Origin: Nepenthes gracilis
Taxonomy: Eukaryota; Streptophyta; Magnoliopsida; Caryophyllales; Nepenthaceae
Direction: 5' to 3'
DNA length: 64,000 nucleotides
Assembly: GCA_033239525.1 (NCBI GenBank)
Contig: BSYO01000024.1
Location: 11,369,991-11,433,990, forward strand
The position numbers were made by a program, and so were the translations under genes. Below, in pieces: positions 44,519-54,500 of this stretch (positions are counted from its first letter, which is position 1; each line of letters starts with the position of its first letter). The notes beneath the pieces are model-generated. The model searched no databases, was not told the origin of the DNA, and saw nothing but the letters and a program-made list of their open reading frames with translations.

Positions 44519-45391
44519 TCACGTGAGGCACTTCAGGAGGGGGGTAGAGTATCCTCGCCTGTACAGTCTTCTGCTGAGGACCGTGTACCACCCTGCCGTC
44601 TTCTTGATTCGCTTGGCCTCATTGGCATCATCGGGTAGGGTCCCTTCGGTCAGGTACTTCATATACGGCGTCATCCAATTGCTTCCCGCGCCGACCCACA
44701 GTACCTCTTGATCTTCGGTGTCAATGCTTGGCACGGTTAGGACTTCCCTGGGTTCTCGGGCATACTGCTCCAAGGATCCGGTAGCCGCATCCCGAGCCAG
44801 TCGGTCAGCCCGCTCGTTATCCGACCTTGGGATGTGCTCGATCACGAACCGACCGAACACAGGGATCAGGGCCTTTGCTTTTGCCAAGTACCTCACAAGT
44901 TGTGGGTTCGAAGCGTCAAAGTTCCCCTTCACCTGATTGACCACAAGTTCGGAGTCACTGCGCATGACCAACGACCGCACGGAACACTCCTTGGCTAGCC
45001 GTAGGCCTGTGAGGAGGGCCTCGTATGCTGCCACGTTGTTGGTGGCCGGGAAGGCCAGTGTGACAGAGTATGCAATCTCCATGCCTTCCGGTGTCTTTAG
45101 CACGACTCCGGCCCCGCTGCCTGCTTGAGTGGATGATCCATCCACATTCAGGGTCCATGCGGGAGGCTCATCGCCCTCCATGCTTCCTGGGTTGTCGACT
45201 TCTTCCTGAGCTGGGGTTGCCGCTTCTACGATAAAATTGGCCAGAGTCTGTCCCTTCACGGCTGACCGGGGCCAAAACTTCAGGTCAAACTCCCCTAGCT
45301 CGACAGACCACTTGACCAACTGTCCAGACATCTCCGGCTTCTGCAAGATCGACTTCAGCGGCTGATCTGTCAGTACGACGATCCGGTACAA
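44519..45391 (-). CDS. RNase H connection and archaeal-type RNase H of element B (open frame, 290 codons)
   Basis: An uninterrupted part of the pol polyprotein. It starts after a stop that replaces a residue between YF and YRIVVLTDQPL, so its Met is not a natural start. Residues 1-60 finish the native RNase H and tether. Residues 80-210 form a second RNase H of archaeal type with all four expected acidic residues: D84 (LNVDGSS), E124 (AAYEALL), D146 (MRSDSELV) and D196 (ERADRLA). Duplicate RNase H is characteristic of the plant Tat lineage. Residues 225-290 lead to the integrase zinc domain. This is the best preserved enzyme domain in the window. Confidence 0.85.
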   Translation of the reverse strand: MYRIVVLTDQPLKSILQKPEMSGQLVKWSVELGEFDLKFWPRSAVKGQTLANFIVEAATPAQEEVDNPGSMEGDEPPAWTLNVDGSSTQAGSGAGVVLKTPEGMEIAYSVTLAFPATNNVAAYEALLTGLRLAKECSVRSLVMRSDSELVVNQVKGNFDASNPQLVRYLAKAKALIPVFGRFVIEHIPRSDNERADRLARDAATGSLEQYAREPREVLTVPSIDTEDQEVLWVGAGSNWMTPYMKYLTEGTLPDDANEAKRIKKTAGWYTVLSRRLYRRGYSTPLLKCLT

Positions 45392-46560
45392 CTAGAAGTA
45401 GGGCCACAGCTTCCGCACCGCATAGACGAGCGCGAGCGCCATCCTTTCAGCGTGCGGATAGCGGGCCTCCACGTCCGTCAGCACTCGGCTTACATAGTAC
45501 ACTAGTCGCTGTGTGCCCTCGTTCTCCCCAACTAACACGGAGTTGAGGGCCGCTGTTGACGTAGCCAAGTAGAGGTAAAGGTCTTCTCCCTCGCGTGGCG
45601 AGCTTAGGAGTGGCGCGCTGGCGAGGTAGGTCTTCAACTCTCTGAAAGTTTCGTCGCATTCCTTATTTCACCTGAATCCCTGCGATTTGGTGCTCCTTAG
45701 CACCTTGAAAAAGGGCAAGTATTTTTCTGCTGACTTAGCGAGAAACCGCAAAAGGGATGCTATTCGCCCGGTGAGCTTTTGCACTTCTTTTATCGTTTGC
45801 GGGGGGTTCAGGTTGAGGATGGCATTGATCTTCTCTGGGTTGGCCTCAATGCCGCGCTGGGACACGATGAAGCCTAGAAATTTTCCTAAGGTCACTCCGA
45901 AGGCACACTTGGTGGGATTGAGCTTCATCCCGTTCCGCCGGAGGACCTGAAACGTCTCGTCCAGGTCGTTGACATGATTGCTGGCGACTCTGCTCTTCAC
46001 GAGCATGTCGTCGACGTACACCTCCACATTTTGTCCAATATGAGCCTCGAACATCCTGTTCACCGGGCGCTGATAGGTTGCGCTCGCATTCTTGAGTCCG
46101 AAGGGTATCATTTTGTATCAGTATGTCCCCTGGTCAATCATGAATAAGGTGTGTTCCTCGTCCTCCGGGTCCATCCAGATCTAGTTGTATCTAGAGTACG
46201 CGTCCATGAAACTCAGGAGCTCTTGTCGGGACGTAGAGTCCACGAGTTGGTCGATCCTTGGGAGTGGGAAGTTGTCCTTGGGGCAAGCCTTGTTCACGTA
46301 GGTGAAGTCAACGCACATTTGCCACTTGCCGCTGCTCTTCTTTACTAGCACAACGTTGGATAGTCATTCCAGGTATTGAACTTCTCTGATGAATCCGGCG
46401 TCCAGGAATCTTTTTACTTCTTCCCTTATGGCGACTAACTTCTCGACGGAGTGGTTCCTTTGCTTCTGTCGAACGGGCTTTCAGCTCGAGTCAAGGCCCA
46501 ACTTGTGGACGACAACTTTAACAGGTATCCCGGGCATATCAGCGGGGACCCAGGCAAACA
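45392..46560 (-). pseudogene. Reverse transcriptase and native RNase H of element B, several stops
   Basis: RT motifs in order: KRFLDAGFIREVQY, KWQMCVDFTYVNKA, a middle part with three stops (LE*LSN, YN*IWM, TY*YKM), then FGLKNASATYQR, YVDDMLVKSR (about 46000-46021), KLNPTKCAFGV and SQRGIEANPEKI. The native RNase H (EDLYLYLATSTAALNSVL, then YYVSRVL) occupies 45637-45392. Where the expected residue is known from the family, stops replace Trp or Gln (TGG or CAG to TAG/TGA). The catalytic YVDD is intact. Confidence 0.88.
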
Positions 46561-46762
46561 CATCAGAATTGACCCTAAGGAAGGTAATCAGCCGGTCACA
46601 TTCTCCGGGTTGGAGAGATTGGCCCACGTTGATGCACCTTTCCTGCTCGGAAGGGTTTAAAGGGATCGCCTCAATTTCTTCTCCTGACTGGGCCTATTGC
46701 AGTAAGGTCTCGTCGCGGAGGTCAAGGTCTTCGTCTGGGCAGCATGGTACCACGGGGTTGAT

Positions 46763-47866
46763 CTAGGACAGGTAGCACGTCCGTCCCATCTCCTGATCTC
46801 CGAGGACTTCTCCCACTCCCCACGGGGTAGGAAACTTCACCTTCAGGTGCGGGATGGACGTAACAGCTCCAAAGGTGGTTAGAAAGGGTCTGCCCAATAT
46901 GGCGTTGTAGACGGATGGTAGGTCAACAACAAGGAACGCTAGCTCTCGCGTCACAGAGCGCGGGTGAGTTCCCATATTGACCTCCAGCCGGACTATCCCT
47001 TGTACAGGGACCGGCTCGTTGTCCAAGCTGTACAAGGGTCCGCTGGCAGCTTTCATTTGGCTTCGTTTCAATCCAAGTTTAAAAAAGGCATTGAGGTACA
47101 GCAAATTTTGTGAATTTTCATTATCGATGAAAACTCGTTTCAGTTGGTAGTCATCCTCACCGCCTGAAATGATGGCAGATACAACAAGGGGATCGGTATG
47201 GGGAGAGGTTACATGAGCCATATCGTCGCTACTAAAACTAATGGCATCATCCCTAACCCCTATCCTCGCTCGCTTGTTGCTGGAAGTTGGCTCAAGCTGC
47301 CCGCAACTGGTATCCGCGGCGGCCGTTATGGAGATCATGTTAACCACGCCGATGGCTGTGCGGGTCCTCGGAGGCTCGCTGGCTTCACCATCAGAGGTTG
47401 CGGGTCCCTGCCCCGAACTCTTCACGAACCGCTTTAGATGTCCGCGCCGGATCAAACCCTCTATCTCCTGTTGCAAGGTCCGGCAGTTCTCGGTGGAGTG
47501 TCCTTGGCAGCGATGGTACTGGCAGTAATTGGTCTGGTCGCTGCCGCTGGGACCCTTCAGCATTTTCGGCCACTTGAAGAACTTCTCATCCTGGATCTGC
47601 AGCAGGATATTGGTACGACTGTCGTTCAGAGGAGTCAGGGAAGCTCTGCCGTAGTCCTTTCTGGGCCTCGGCGGGGGCCGCTGCTGCTTTCGGGGCTCTG
47701 GGAAGCGCTGGCCGTCGCTATCCCTCTTTCGCCCACTAGTGGCCTTGGGGGCTTCCGGGGGTCGGTCTGCTCGCTCGGGACGCTTCGCCTCATTAGCCTC
47801 TTTGGCCGTGATGTACGCCCGGACGATGGCCTCAGCCTCCGGGAAGGTTTGAGGGCGCTGGTGCAA
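46763..47866 (-). CDS. gag C-terminus and aspartic protease of element B (open frame, 367 codons)
   Basis: Residues 1-60 are the end of capsid (EAEAIVRAYITAKEANEA) and a basic Arg/Pro-rich stretch. Residues 115-128 form the knuckle-like CQYHRCQGHSTENC. Residues 225-350 are the protease: DPLVVSAIISGG, the active-site loop FIDNEN (D248), and LVVDLPSVYNAILGRPFL. The usual D-(T/S/N)-G is D-N-E here, which would be expected to abolish or change activity. The frame ends at TAG before the RT linker. The Met used is internal, not a natural start. Confidence 0.85.
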   Translation of the reverse strand: MHQRPQTFPEAEAIVRAYITAKEANEAKRPERADRPPEAPKATSGRKRDSDGQRFPEPRKQQRPPPRPRKDYGRASLTPLNDSRTNILLQIQDEKFFKWPKMLKGPSGSDQTNYCQYHRCQGHSTENCRTLQQEIEGLIRRGHLKRFVKSSGQGPATSDGEASEPPRTRTAIGVVNMISITAAADTSCGQLEPTSSNKRARIGVRDDAISFSSDDMAHVTSPHTDPLVVSAIISGGEDDYQLKRVFIDNENSQNLLYLNAFFKLGLKRSQMKAASGPLYSLDNEPVPVQGIVRLEVNMGTHPRSVTRELAFLVVDLPSVYNAILGRPFLTTFGAVTSIPHLKVKFPTPWGVGEVLGDQEMGRTCYLS

Positions 47867-48937
47867 CAGGTGCTTGAAGAAATCCCCCGCTACCAGGGTG
47901 GCGACGAAGGCGTTGAGCTTCAGCTCGTCAGATAGTTAGGGGATCCGCCCCGCCTCGGTGATGAAACAGTCAGGAACCGCTTCAGGCTTTCGTCTGACTT
48001 CTGGCGGAGGCGGACCAAGTGCTACGGTTGCCTCTCCTCCCTACGGCTGGAGGCAAACTGGCTCATAAAACTGTCAGCAAGCTCGTCGAACGAGCGTATA
48101 GAGTTCGGGGGGGCCGTGGAACTAGAGCAACGCGTCCCCCCTAAGGGTGACGAGAAAGCATCGGCACATCAGGGCCTCGCTCGCTCCTTGCAAAGACAAG
48201 TGAGTACGGAAGCAGTTGAGGTGGTCCATCGGGTCCTTTCTTCCATCGTACCCCTCCAGGACCGGCATCTTGAACTTGTTTGGCAATGGCTGGGTCAGCA
48301 AGTCCATGGCGAAGGGCAATCTCCGGAGGTCGGCGGAGGAGGGCGTGGGCTTCTCCTTATGCAGGATGTCCCACAGCACTTTGACTTTCTCCTCCATCGA
48401 CGGGTCCGTAGTGCCTCTCTGTACGTTGATGACATCGCAGAGCTCCGTGGGGTCCTGGAGGTGCGGTCGAGCTCGTCGGGGATGGCGACTCTCCACCTGA
48501 GTGGCTCGTTCGCTGTTGGAGCCTGCCGCGGTCGGCCACCCGTTGCCGCGCGAGTCGTGGGGGTTACGCCGCTCAAGGTTGTCCTCCCGATCTCCGCGGG
48601 CGGGATGACTTTCCGCCTCTTTAGGATCGTTTCCGCTTGGGGCCGCCTGGGCTGCGGCGTCGTCGAGCTAGTTGGTTCGCCTCCTGCGGGCTGCTGCACG
48701 ACGCTTTGCTCTCTTAGAGTTGGAGGCTTGAGACGCTGGAGGAGCTGCCCCCGGCCACGGGGTTCCCGTGTTCTCGCACAAGGCGCGGAGGATCAGCTTG
48801 ACATCGCCCATGTCCGCAGCTAGGCGGTGGACATCAGGAGCTGGATGGTCGTTCTCTTGGTTCCCGATGGGGGGACCTTCATTTTGGGCAATGACCTCCA
48901 TTGCCAGAGCACTAGCTTGTGTTCGAGTATTCACCAT
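47867..48937 (-). pseudogene. gag N-terminal part of element B
   Basis: It starts at ATG 48937 (MVNTRTQASALAMEV), about 70 bases after the primer site. The capsid core lies in 48496-48122: LPNKFKMPVLEGYDG, then HLNCFRTHLSLQGASEALMC and LVTLRGDALL, ending in a stop where Trp is expected (WF). Small frame changes at about 48660 and between 48120 and 47870 divide it from the following open frame. Element A shows the same order. Confidence 0.8.
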
Positions 48938-48988
48938 TTTCTTGTCTTCAGGAGGAAGGTGGGAAAGAGACACATTGCTTCTCGTCAA

Positions 48989-49008
48989 CTTCCCACAGAC
49001 AGCGTCAA
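48989..49008 (-). other. Primer binding site of element B
   Basis: Read on the minus strand, TTGACGCTGTCTGTGGGAAG directly follows the 5' LTR. It fits the site type usual in plant Tat-like elements and matches element A's site at most positions. Confidence 0.75.
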
Positions 49009-49740
49009 TGTTGCATCCCGGGTCCGCAGTTGCCGTGCGGATTAGAGAGCCTTCGAGTTCCCGAGCACGCGGTGGAGTCAAGCGAAAGGTCCGGTCTCCG
49101 TAGTCTTAAACCTGGACCTGCACAACATAAACAACAAACAATAGGACAGGGGTCCGGCAGGATTTCTCCCACCGAGGTCGCTCCGACGCTAAAGTCAGCA
49201 AATTTCCGCAATAAACGGAAATGGCACACGCTATAGGCGGTGCACGGATAAATCTGTAGAAGCGTGAGAGATGTGTGTGTAATGGTATGGAGAATGCAGT
49301 GAGCAGATTATGGAAGGCCTGGCTTCCTTGATGCACCACAACGGGTAGCTAACTTTCCCGTGGTTTGAGTAGACATGGGGATAGTGATTGTGAGCTAGCT
49401 GGTGCCAGAAGGAAGTGAGAGCGTTCTCAGTTCCAATTCTTTTCTTTCTTGTGATCGAGTTTAGAGGAGGGAAGCTCAGAGTTCGAAATCGGATCCCTTT
49501 CTCTGTGGAGAGTGGAAGCTCTTATAGGCTCCTCTCCGTTGGACTCTGGGCGCCAGAATACCTGTTGCAAGGGCTTCCTTGCCGCTGGTCATTGTCATTG
49601 ACCACCAATCATATTGGCTGTCCTTTTGACCGTGGCTGGCAGACTCACTGGCACCGCCCGGCCACGCTCGGTATCCTCTCGAGCGAGGATTGGTGGCTAC
49701 CACGCAGTGGTTTGCGTGAGCCGTTAGTGCTGCACCAAAC
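49009..49740 (-). mobile_element. 5' LTR of element B, outer end missing
   Basis: It starts TGTTGCATCCCGGG next to the primer site and matches 37166-37900 closely up to about 49740 (CCGTTAGTGCTGCACCAAAC). There similarity ends and AT-rich DNA begins. About 200 bp, including the CAACA end and the TSD, have been lost. A TATA box (complement of TCTTATAGGCTCC) is near 49520. Confidence 0.85.
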
Positions 49741-50271
49741 GGGTTCTGGAGTTTGAATATTTATAGATATATATTATTTAAAGATATTTTTCAGTAGAAG
49801 TTTTTAGTATAATATTATATTTTAATTATTTTAAATATTATTTTTATATAATTTTTAAAAAATAAATTAAAAAAATAAAATTATGGTCAATGTACTTTTA
49901 TCTTACCCAAATAACTAAAAATATTTTACCTATTGAATATCGTCTTATTCGATTTTATCATATATTTAGTTGATAGAAAATTTTTAATATCAAAATTATA
50001 ATTTTTTATTCTACTCATCAAATTTATAAAGAATTATAGTACCTAATTTTTTCAATTTTAAGGAAGTAAAAAATAAAATTGAAATTTCAGAGGCCAACGA
50101 CGCCCCAACACTACCACTACTGCAGGCCTATGGCGCCTCGAATCCCTTCTAAACCACCGGTCACTAAAACTCCGTAACAGAATAATATTTTTAGTAATAA
50201 TTGAATGAAAAGTCACTAAAAATATTATAACTTTTACTTTTTGATCTATTTTATTTCAACTTTTAAGCTTT
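49741..50271. other. AT-rich spacer with a dispersed repeat piece
   Basis: AT-rich. 50091-50170 is the second copy of the repeat at 4711-4790. No gene recognised. Confidence 0.6.
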
Positions 50272-50276
50272 GTATT

Positions 50277-51176
50277 TGTTGTGTCCCGAATCTTTGGTTG
50301 TCGTACAGATTAGGTAGCATTTGAATTCCATATTGTCCAGAGATGATTACGAGTGGATTTGATTTTCATTACTATTAACCTAGAACCCGTACAACACAAC
50401 TAACAAATAAGAGGTTAGAGATCGGTGAAATTTCTCCCACCGAAAACACTCCGATACTCAAATCAGTATCCTTCAACAATGAACAAAAAGGGGGGACACA
50501 CGCTTAAAGATGCACGAAATTATATTGAGTGTGCAGCGGGAGTGTATGAATGTGGGGGTATGAGAATTGATGAGCGTTTGGTGGGAGGCCTAATTCCCTG
50601 TATGCACCGCGATGGATGGCTGACTTTTGTAGCCTGTGAAAGGTTGTGGAGGATGAGAGCTGGTCATAAGTCTGAGAGTAGGAGTCTCGAGAAGCGTATG
50701 TCTCAATACCATACTTAAATTACAGATCTTAGAATCGATCCCTTCTCCTGTAGAAGGAGAGGGAATATATAGGCTCCAGGGAGTGGAGCTTTGAGCGCGA
50801 GAATCTTTTCTGCAGGGATTCATCGACTGTTGACCTACTGGTGGCGGTCAGTAATGTCAGTTGTCACTTCATGGTGGCGAGGAAATCGTCAAGCATTGCT
50901 AGCCACGCCTGGTCTACCTTTCGCATGAGAATTGGCTAGTCAATTGTAGGGAATGACGCAAATCACAGCTAATAAGGTTGACATTTCCCTCATTGGCCTG
51001 CCTTGCTGCTTCGCGCCTGCCCTGCAAGCAAATGAATCGTAAGGAGCGCTGATCAGCTGCAGGTGTTGATCCGCCACGTAGGCGATCTGGAGTTTTGGGC
51101 TGGACGGTCAATTTGGGCTTCTGCTTCCTAGATTGGGCCATGTGAGTTCTGAGCTTCACCGGTATTGGACCCAACA
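50277..51176 (-). mobile_element. Solo LTR of the element B family, 900 bp, diverged
   Basis: It starts TGTTGTGTCCCGAATC and ends ATTGGACCCAACA. Flanks are GTATT (50272-50276) and GTATC (51177-51181), four of five bases. Family landmarks are retained: GGTGAAATTTCTCCCACCG, CTCAAATCAGTA, and TATATAGGCTCC (a minus-strand TATA box complement at about 50766). It is more diverged than the other three family LTRs, so probably older. Confidence 0.8.
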
Positions 51177-51244
51177 GTATCAACCATGCTCCATATTTTA
51201 ATTTTTTGTAAATTTAAAGTTTTCCCAATATTTTGTTTTGGTTT

Positions 51245-51312
51245 TGATCATTCATTTGTGGGTATTTCAACAAATAAATGATCATCGGAGGATTATACGA
51301 TGTTCGTATAAT
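51245..51312. repeat. Two adjacent hairpins
   Basis: Hairpin 1 has arms TGATCATTCATTTGT (51245-51259) and ACAAATAAATGATCA (51270-51284), 14 of 15 paired, 10-base loop. Hairpin 2 has perfect 9-bp arms ATTATACGA (51292-51300) and TCGTATAAT (51304-51312), 3-base loop. No known element end was recognised. Confidence 0.6.
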
Positions 51313-51391
51313 GATCAGATTGTTAGCGCGCGCAGTGAATTGCCATAAGATGGCTGCACATGATGCACGCCTGAGGGTGCCTCAGGTGCAA

Positions 51392-51511
51392 ATTCTAGGA
51401 GCATCAGTGCTCTTGGGGAGCTTAAGCACCGACTCTAAGGGTGCTAGTGCTCCTTTGGCAATCGAGCACCGATTCTAAGGTCATCTGTGTTCAAGTTGAG
51501 CCTGACGGGCG
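51392..51511. repeat. 40-bp tandem repeat, about three units
   Basis: A(C/T)TCTA(A/-)GG followed by a (A/G)TGCT(C/T)-type string and GAGCACCG recurs at 51392, 51432 and 51472, a strict 40-base period. A small frame (51278-51478) runs across it and resembles nothing known. Confidence 0.6.
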
Positions 51512-52759
51512 TTTGAACATCAGCTGGGATTATAAAATCGCATAAACACAATTTAGGTTTGTGTTTTTGAAGCTTCCGAGATCTCAATGCATTTTGAGCG
51601 CTGTTGGAGAGAGAAAAAGGAAGAGAAAGAGAGGGAAAAATGAGAATATGAAGATTCGTGTATCCGATTGAGTTTCGAATTATATTATAATTTCTGCCAA
51701 CCTTAGGTATGCCATTCTCGAAATTGTGAAGAATATTTATCAATTTTATTTCTTCTCTTTTATTTTATATTCTATATTATTTAGGCTCGTTTTGTGACAA
51801 GGTGTTGAAACTTTGTATTTGGGTTTATATAACCGAAACTTTGTATGATTGAGATTTATTCAAAATTTATCCCGTAATTTTTTTTCTTAATTGAAAAGGA
51901 TTTTTCATATTAAAAACGTTTTGTATTATTATATTTTTTATACTCACTAGTTTGGTGATTGACAATTAATGAGAGACTTAAGTTTTATTCTATTGTATTA
52001 GATTGTATGTATTCGAGTTAAATTTTAATAATTTGATCATATAATATATTATCTAAAATATATTAAATTTGATATAATTTTTGGTTAAAATAAAATCGAT
52101 ACTAAAGAAAAGTAAAAGTAAAATTAAGAAATATATATGTGTGTGTGTGTGTGTATAGGTGCGGGCGCGTGTCTGTGTGTTCTTATTTCTTTGTGGAAAA
52201 CAACAATTCTGATTGACACCTTGCATTTACTCCGTCGCTTTCGCCTCGAATTCTGATTTCCGCAGCCTCTTTAAATCACGCCAAAATTCTTCCACTTGGG
52301 CTCCATGATTGCTTCCTGGAGACGGTCAAATCAAACCTTATCTGTATAAAATTGAGAATAAATTTACATTCTGATTAATTACAAAACCCTTTTATTTAAA
52401 TTTTTAAAGAGTTAAAATGATAATATATAACCAATGATAATAATCACAAAACATTAAAACGCATGAATTTTGGACAAAAAACTATTAATAAATAAAAGGA
52501 TAAAATTATAAAACTTTGAGTATGTATAAATCCTATTATCTATGAGTTTGGTTATAATAAATTTACCAATATCATATTTAATTTCACTATAAATATGATT
52601 AAACCAATTAAAGATAATAAAAGAATAAATTATACAAAAATACTGATAAAAACTTATAAGTAATGACTAAAATGGCATACCTAAGAATAACGAATAGCTA
52701 AGTATGATTCATAACTTGAGAGATTAGCATAAATCTTTTTAATAATCTATACTTTTTTT
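51512..52759. other. AT-rich spacer with a GT microsatellite
   Basis: Contains a GA-rich stretch (51600-51640) and (GT)n at about 52137-52153. No gene recognised. Confidence 0.6.
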
Positions 52760-53400
52760 CCCTCAAGTTGGCATCCAACGGGTGTTTTAAATCTCGTATT
52801 TAATTCCTCAAAGCCTGAGCATGGTATTTATATTAGTGCCGATACATGTACATCCTTCAAACGTATATCAGACACAAACAGTGTTATTAATCTATGCATG
52901 TGCGCCATTTAAACATGTGTAAGTTGTGAACACCAATAGTTTCAATACACGTGGGCCTTTCAAGTAGGTATTAGGCGCTGTCATTCTTTTCCAAATTAGC
53001 GTATGCACCATTCACGTGCCATTTTGTTTGCTTGTTGAAGAAGAGTTTAGCTCAAGCAAGAATTGCATGAGCTCAACACAAAATTTTAGTAACCCGAAAA
53101 ACTATAAAAATAATGTATGTATATTGCGCTTGAGACTCATCAAAAAATAACCCATTCCAGTAATTATTCTCCCATGATCTTGTGGGCCGTCATCATTTCG
53201 ACAATATCTTGTCGTATGTCTAACATTCCTCTCTGCATTACTTTCATTATGGTTAGCCTTCATTTTATTGAGAGTTAATAACTCCGAATCATATACATTC
53301 ATCACCTAATAATATCTCAATTAATATGCTTCAACTTGGAATAGAATGATGATTTTTTGCAAAGATGAGTATTGATTTGATATCTAAGAGTAAGAAATAC
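52760..53400. repeat. Old dispersed repeat, uninterrupted copy
   Basis: Matches 4940-5018 followed by 7990-8560. Here both parts are contiguous, which shows that the 5-kb copy was split. No coding content recognised. Confidence 0.55.
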
Positions 53401-54500
53401 CACTCTAACCGAAAGTTAAGTTCATAAATGAATTTTATTGTACATAAAACCTCCTTGGCTTCTATTACTGTAATAAATTTGATTTTGATGATATAAATTG
53501 TCGCATATTTTTGTAACGTTGACTACAAGGATGCAATTCCTGCTGTAAATTTGATCAAATATCCTGACATAGACTTCTAGTAGACAATGTTGTCCACCTT
53601 GTAAATCCAATCAAACCACGCTTATCATTGCAAAACACAAACACCTTCAAGAAGTGCCTCAAAGATATCTGAGGGTTTACTTTCTCATAGACTAGTACTC
53701 CCTTCCGCAATTAGGAAGGAATTGACTAATGCTTTAACCGTGTGGGTAATATCTAGCCTCGTACACTTCACCAATCATTGAAGTATAAGGAACTTTTCTA
53801 TTTTTGGCCTTCTATTATTCCATGAAGGGTTTTGTCACATACTTAACTTGAAGTGATTGGTAAGAAGAATATCAATTAGTTTAAACTTCTTTATATTGAA
53901 TTGTTGAAACACTTTGTTAATATAATTCTCTTAAGATATCTAAAATTTTTTCTCTTTTGCTATTGAAAAATTCTTATACCAAGAATTTGTTTTACCAACT
54001 CAAAGTCTTTAATGCCAAAACACTTGCTCAATTATTTTTCAATTCACCAATCCCAATAATGAGCCTATTGTCAATATAGAGTAAAAGAATTGCAAAGTCT
54101 CATTCTAAGGACCTTTGCACAAATATGCTATGGCATGAAGTTGTCTTTTGGTAGCATTACCTCATCATAGCCAACTCAAACTTCAGTCTAAGCTAGCAGC
54201 CAATTTCAGGACAACTTGAATGAAAGATATTTTCAACATAAGAGAAAAAATATTTTCAAAATCAATACATTTATTTTGATTAAAACATTTTACAAATAAT
54301 CTTGCCCTGAACTTTGATTGTGAATTATTCTCATCGGATTTCAATAAGACATACTCAAATTTTTTAGTGTTTTTCATCCTTAGGCAATTTTAGAACTTTA
54401 AAAGTGTGAATCTCATACAAAAACTTCATCTCATATTATATTGCATCCATTCATTCCTTGTAATCATCATCCATCACTTATTCAACTCTTTCAAGCATTC
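53401..54500 (-). pseudogene. Ty1/copia reverse transcriptase remnant
   Basis: On the minus strand 54377-54183 reads KFRARLFVKCFNQNKCIDFE and, further on, LKLAASLD. This is a decayed form of the copia RT motif with 'ARLVAKGF.Q..G.D' and 'LAA.LDL'. Downstream, near 53980-53880, fragments like DFELVKQILGIRIF and INKVFQQFNIK follow the copia pattern for the RT C-terminus, with many stops and shifts. No LTRs were found around it. It is very old. Confidence 0.7.

Larger units (their letters stand above)
37166..49740 (-). mobile_element. Tat-like Ty3/gypsy retrotransposon B, about 12.6 kb
   Basis: The best preserved element in the window. In minus orientation it has: 5' LTR (49740-49009, outer end truncated), primer site, gag, protease, RT, RNase H, archaeal-type RNase H, integrase, a tandem repeat block, two plus-strand ORFs, polypurine tract and 3' LTR (38102-37166). 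Each pol domain is readable, with a limited number of stops, one frameshift in integrase and shifts in gag. Dual RNase H and extra antisense ORFs are typical of the plant Tat lineage. A TSD cannot be tested because the right LTR stops at about 49740. Confidence 0.9.
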
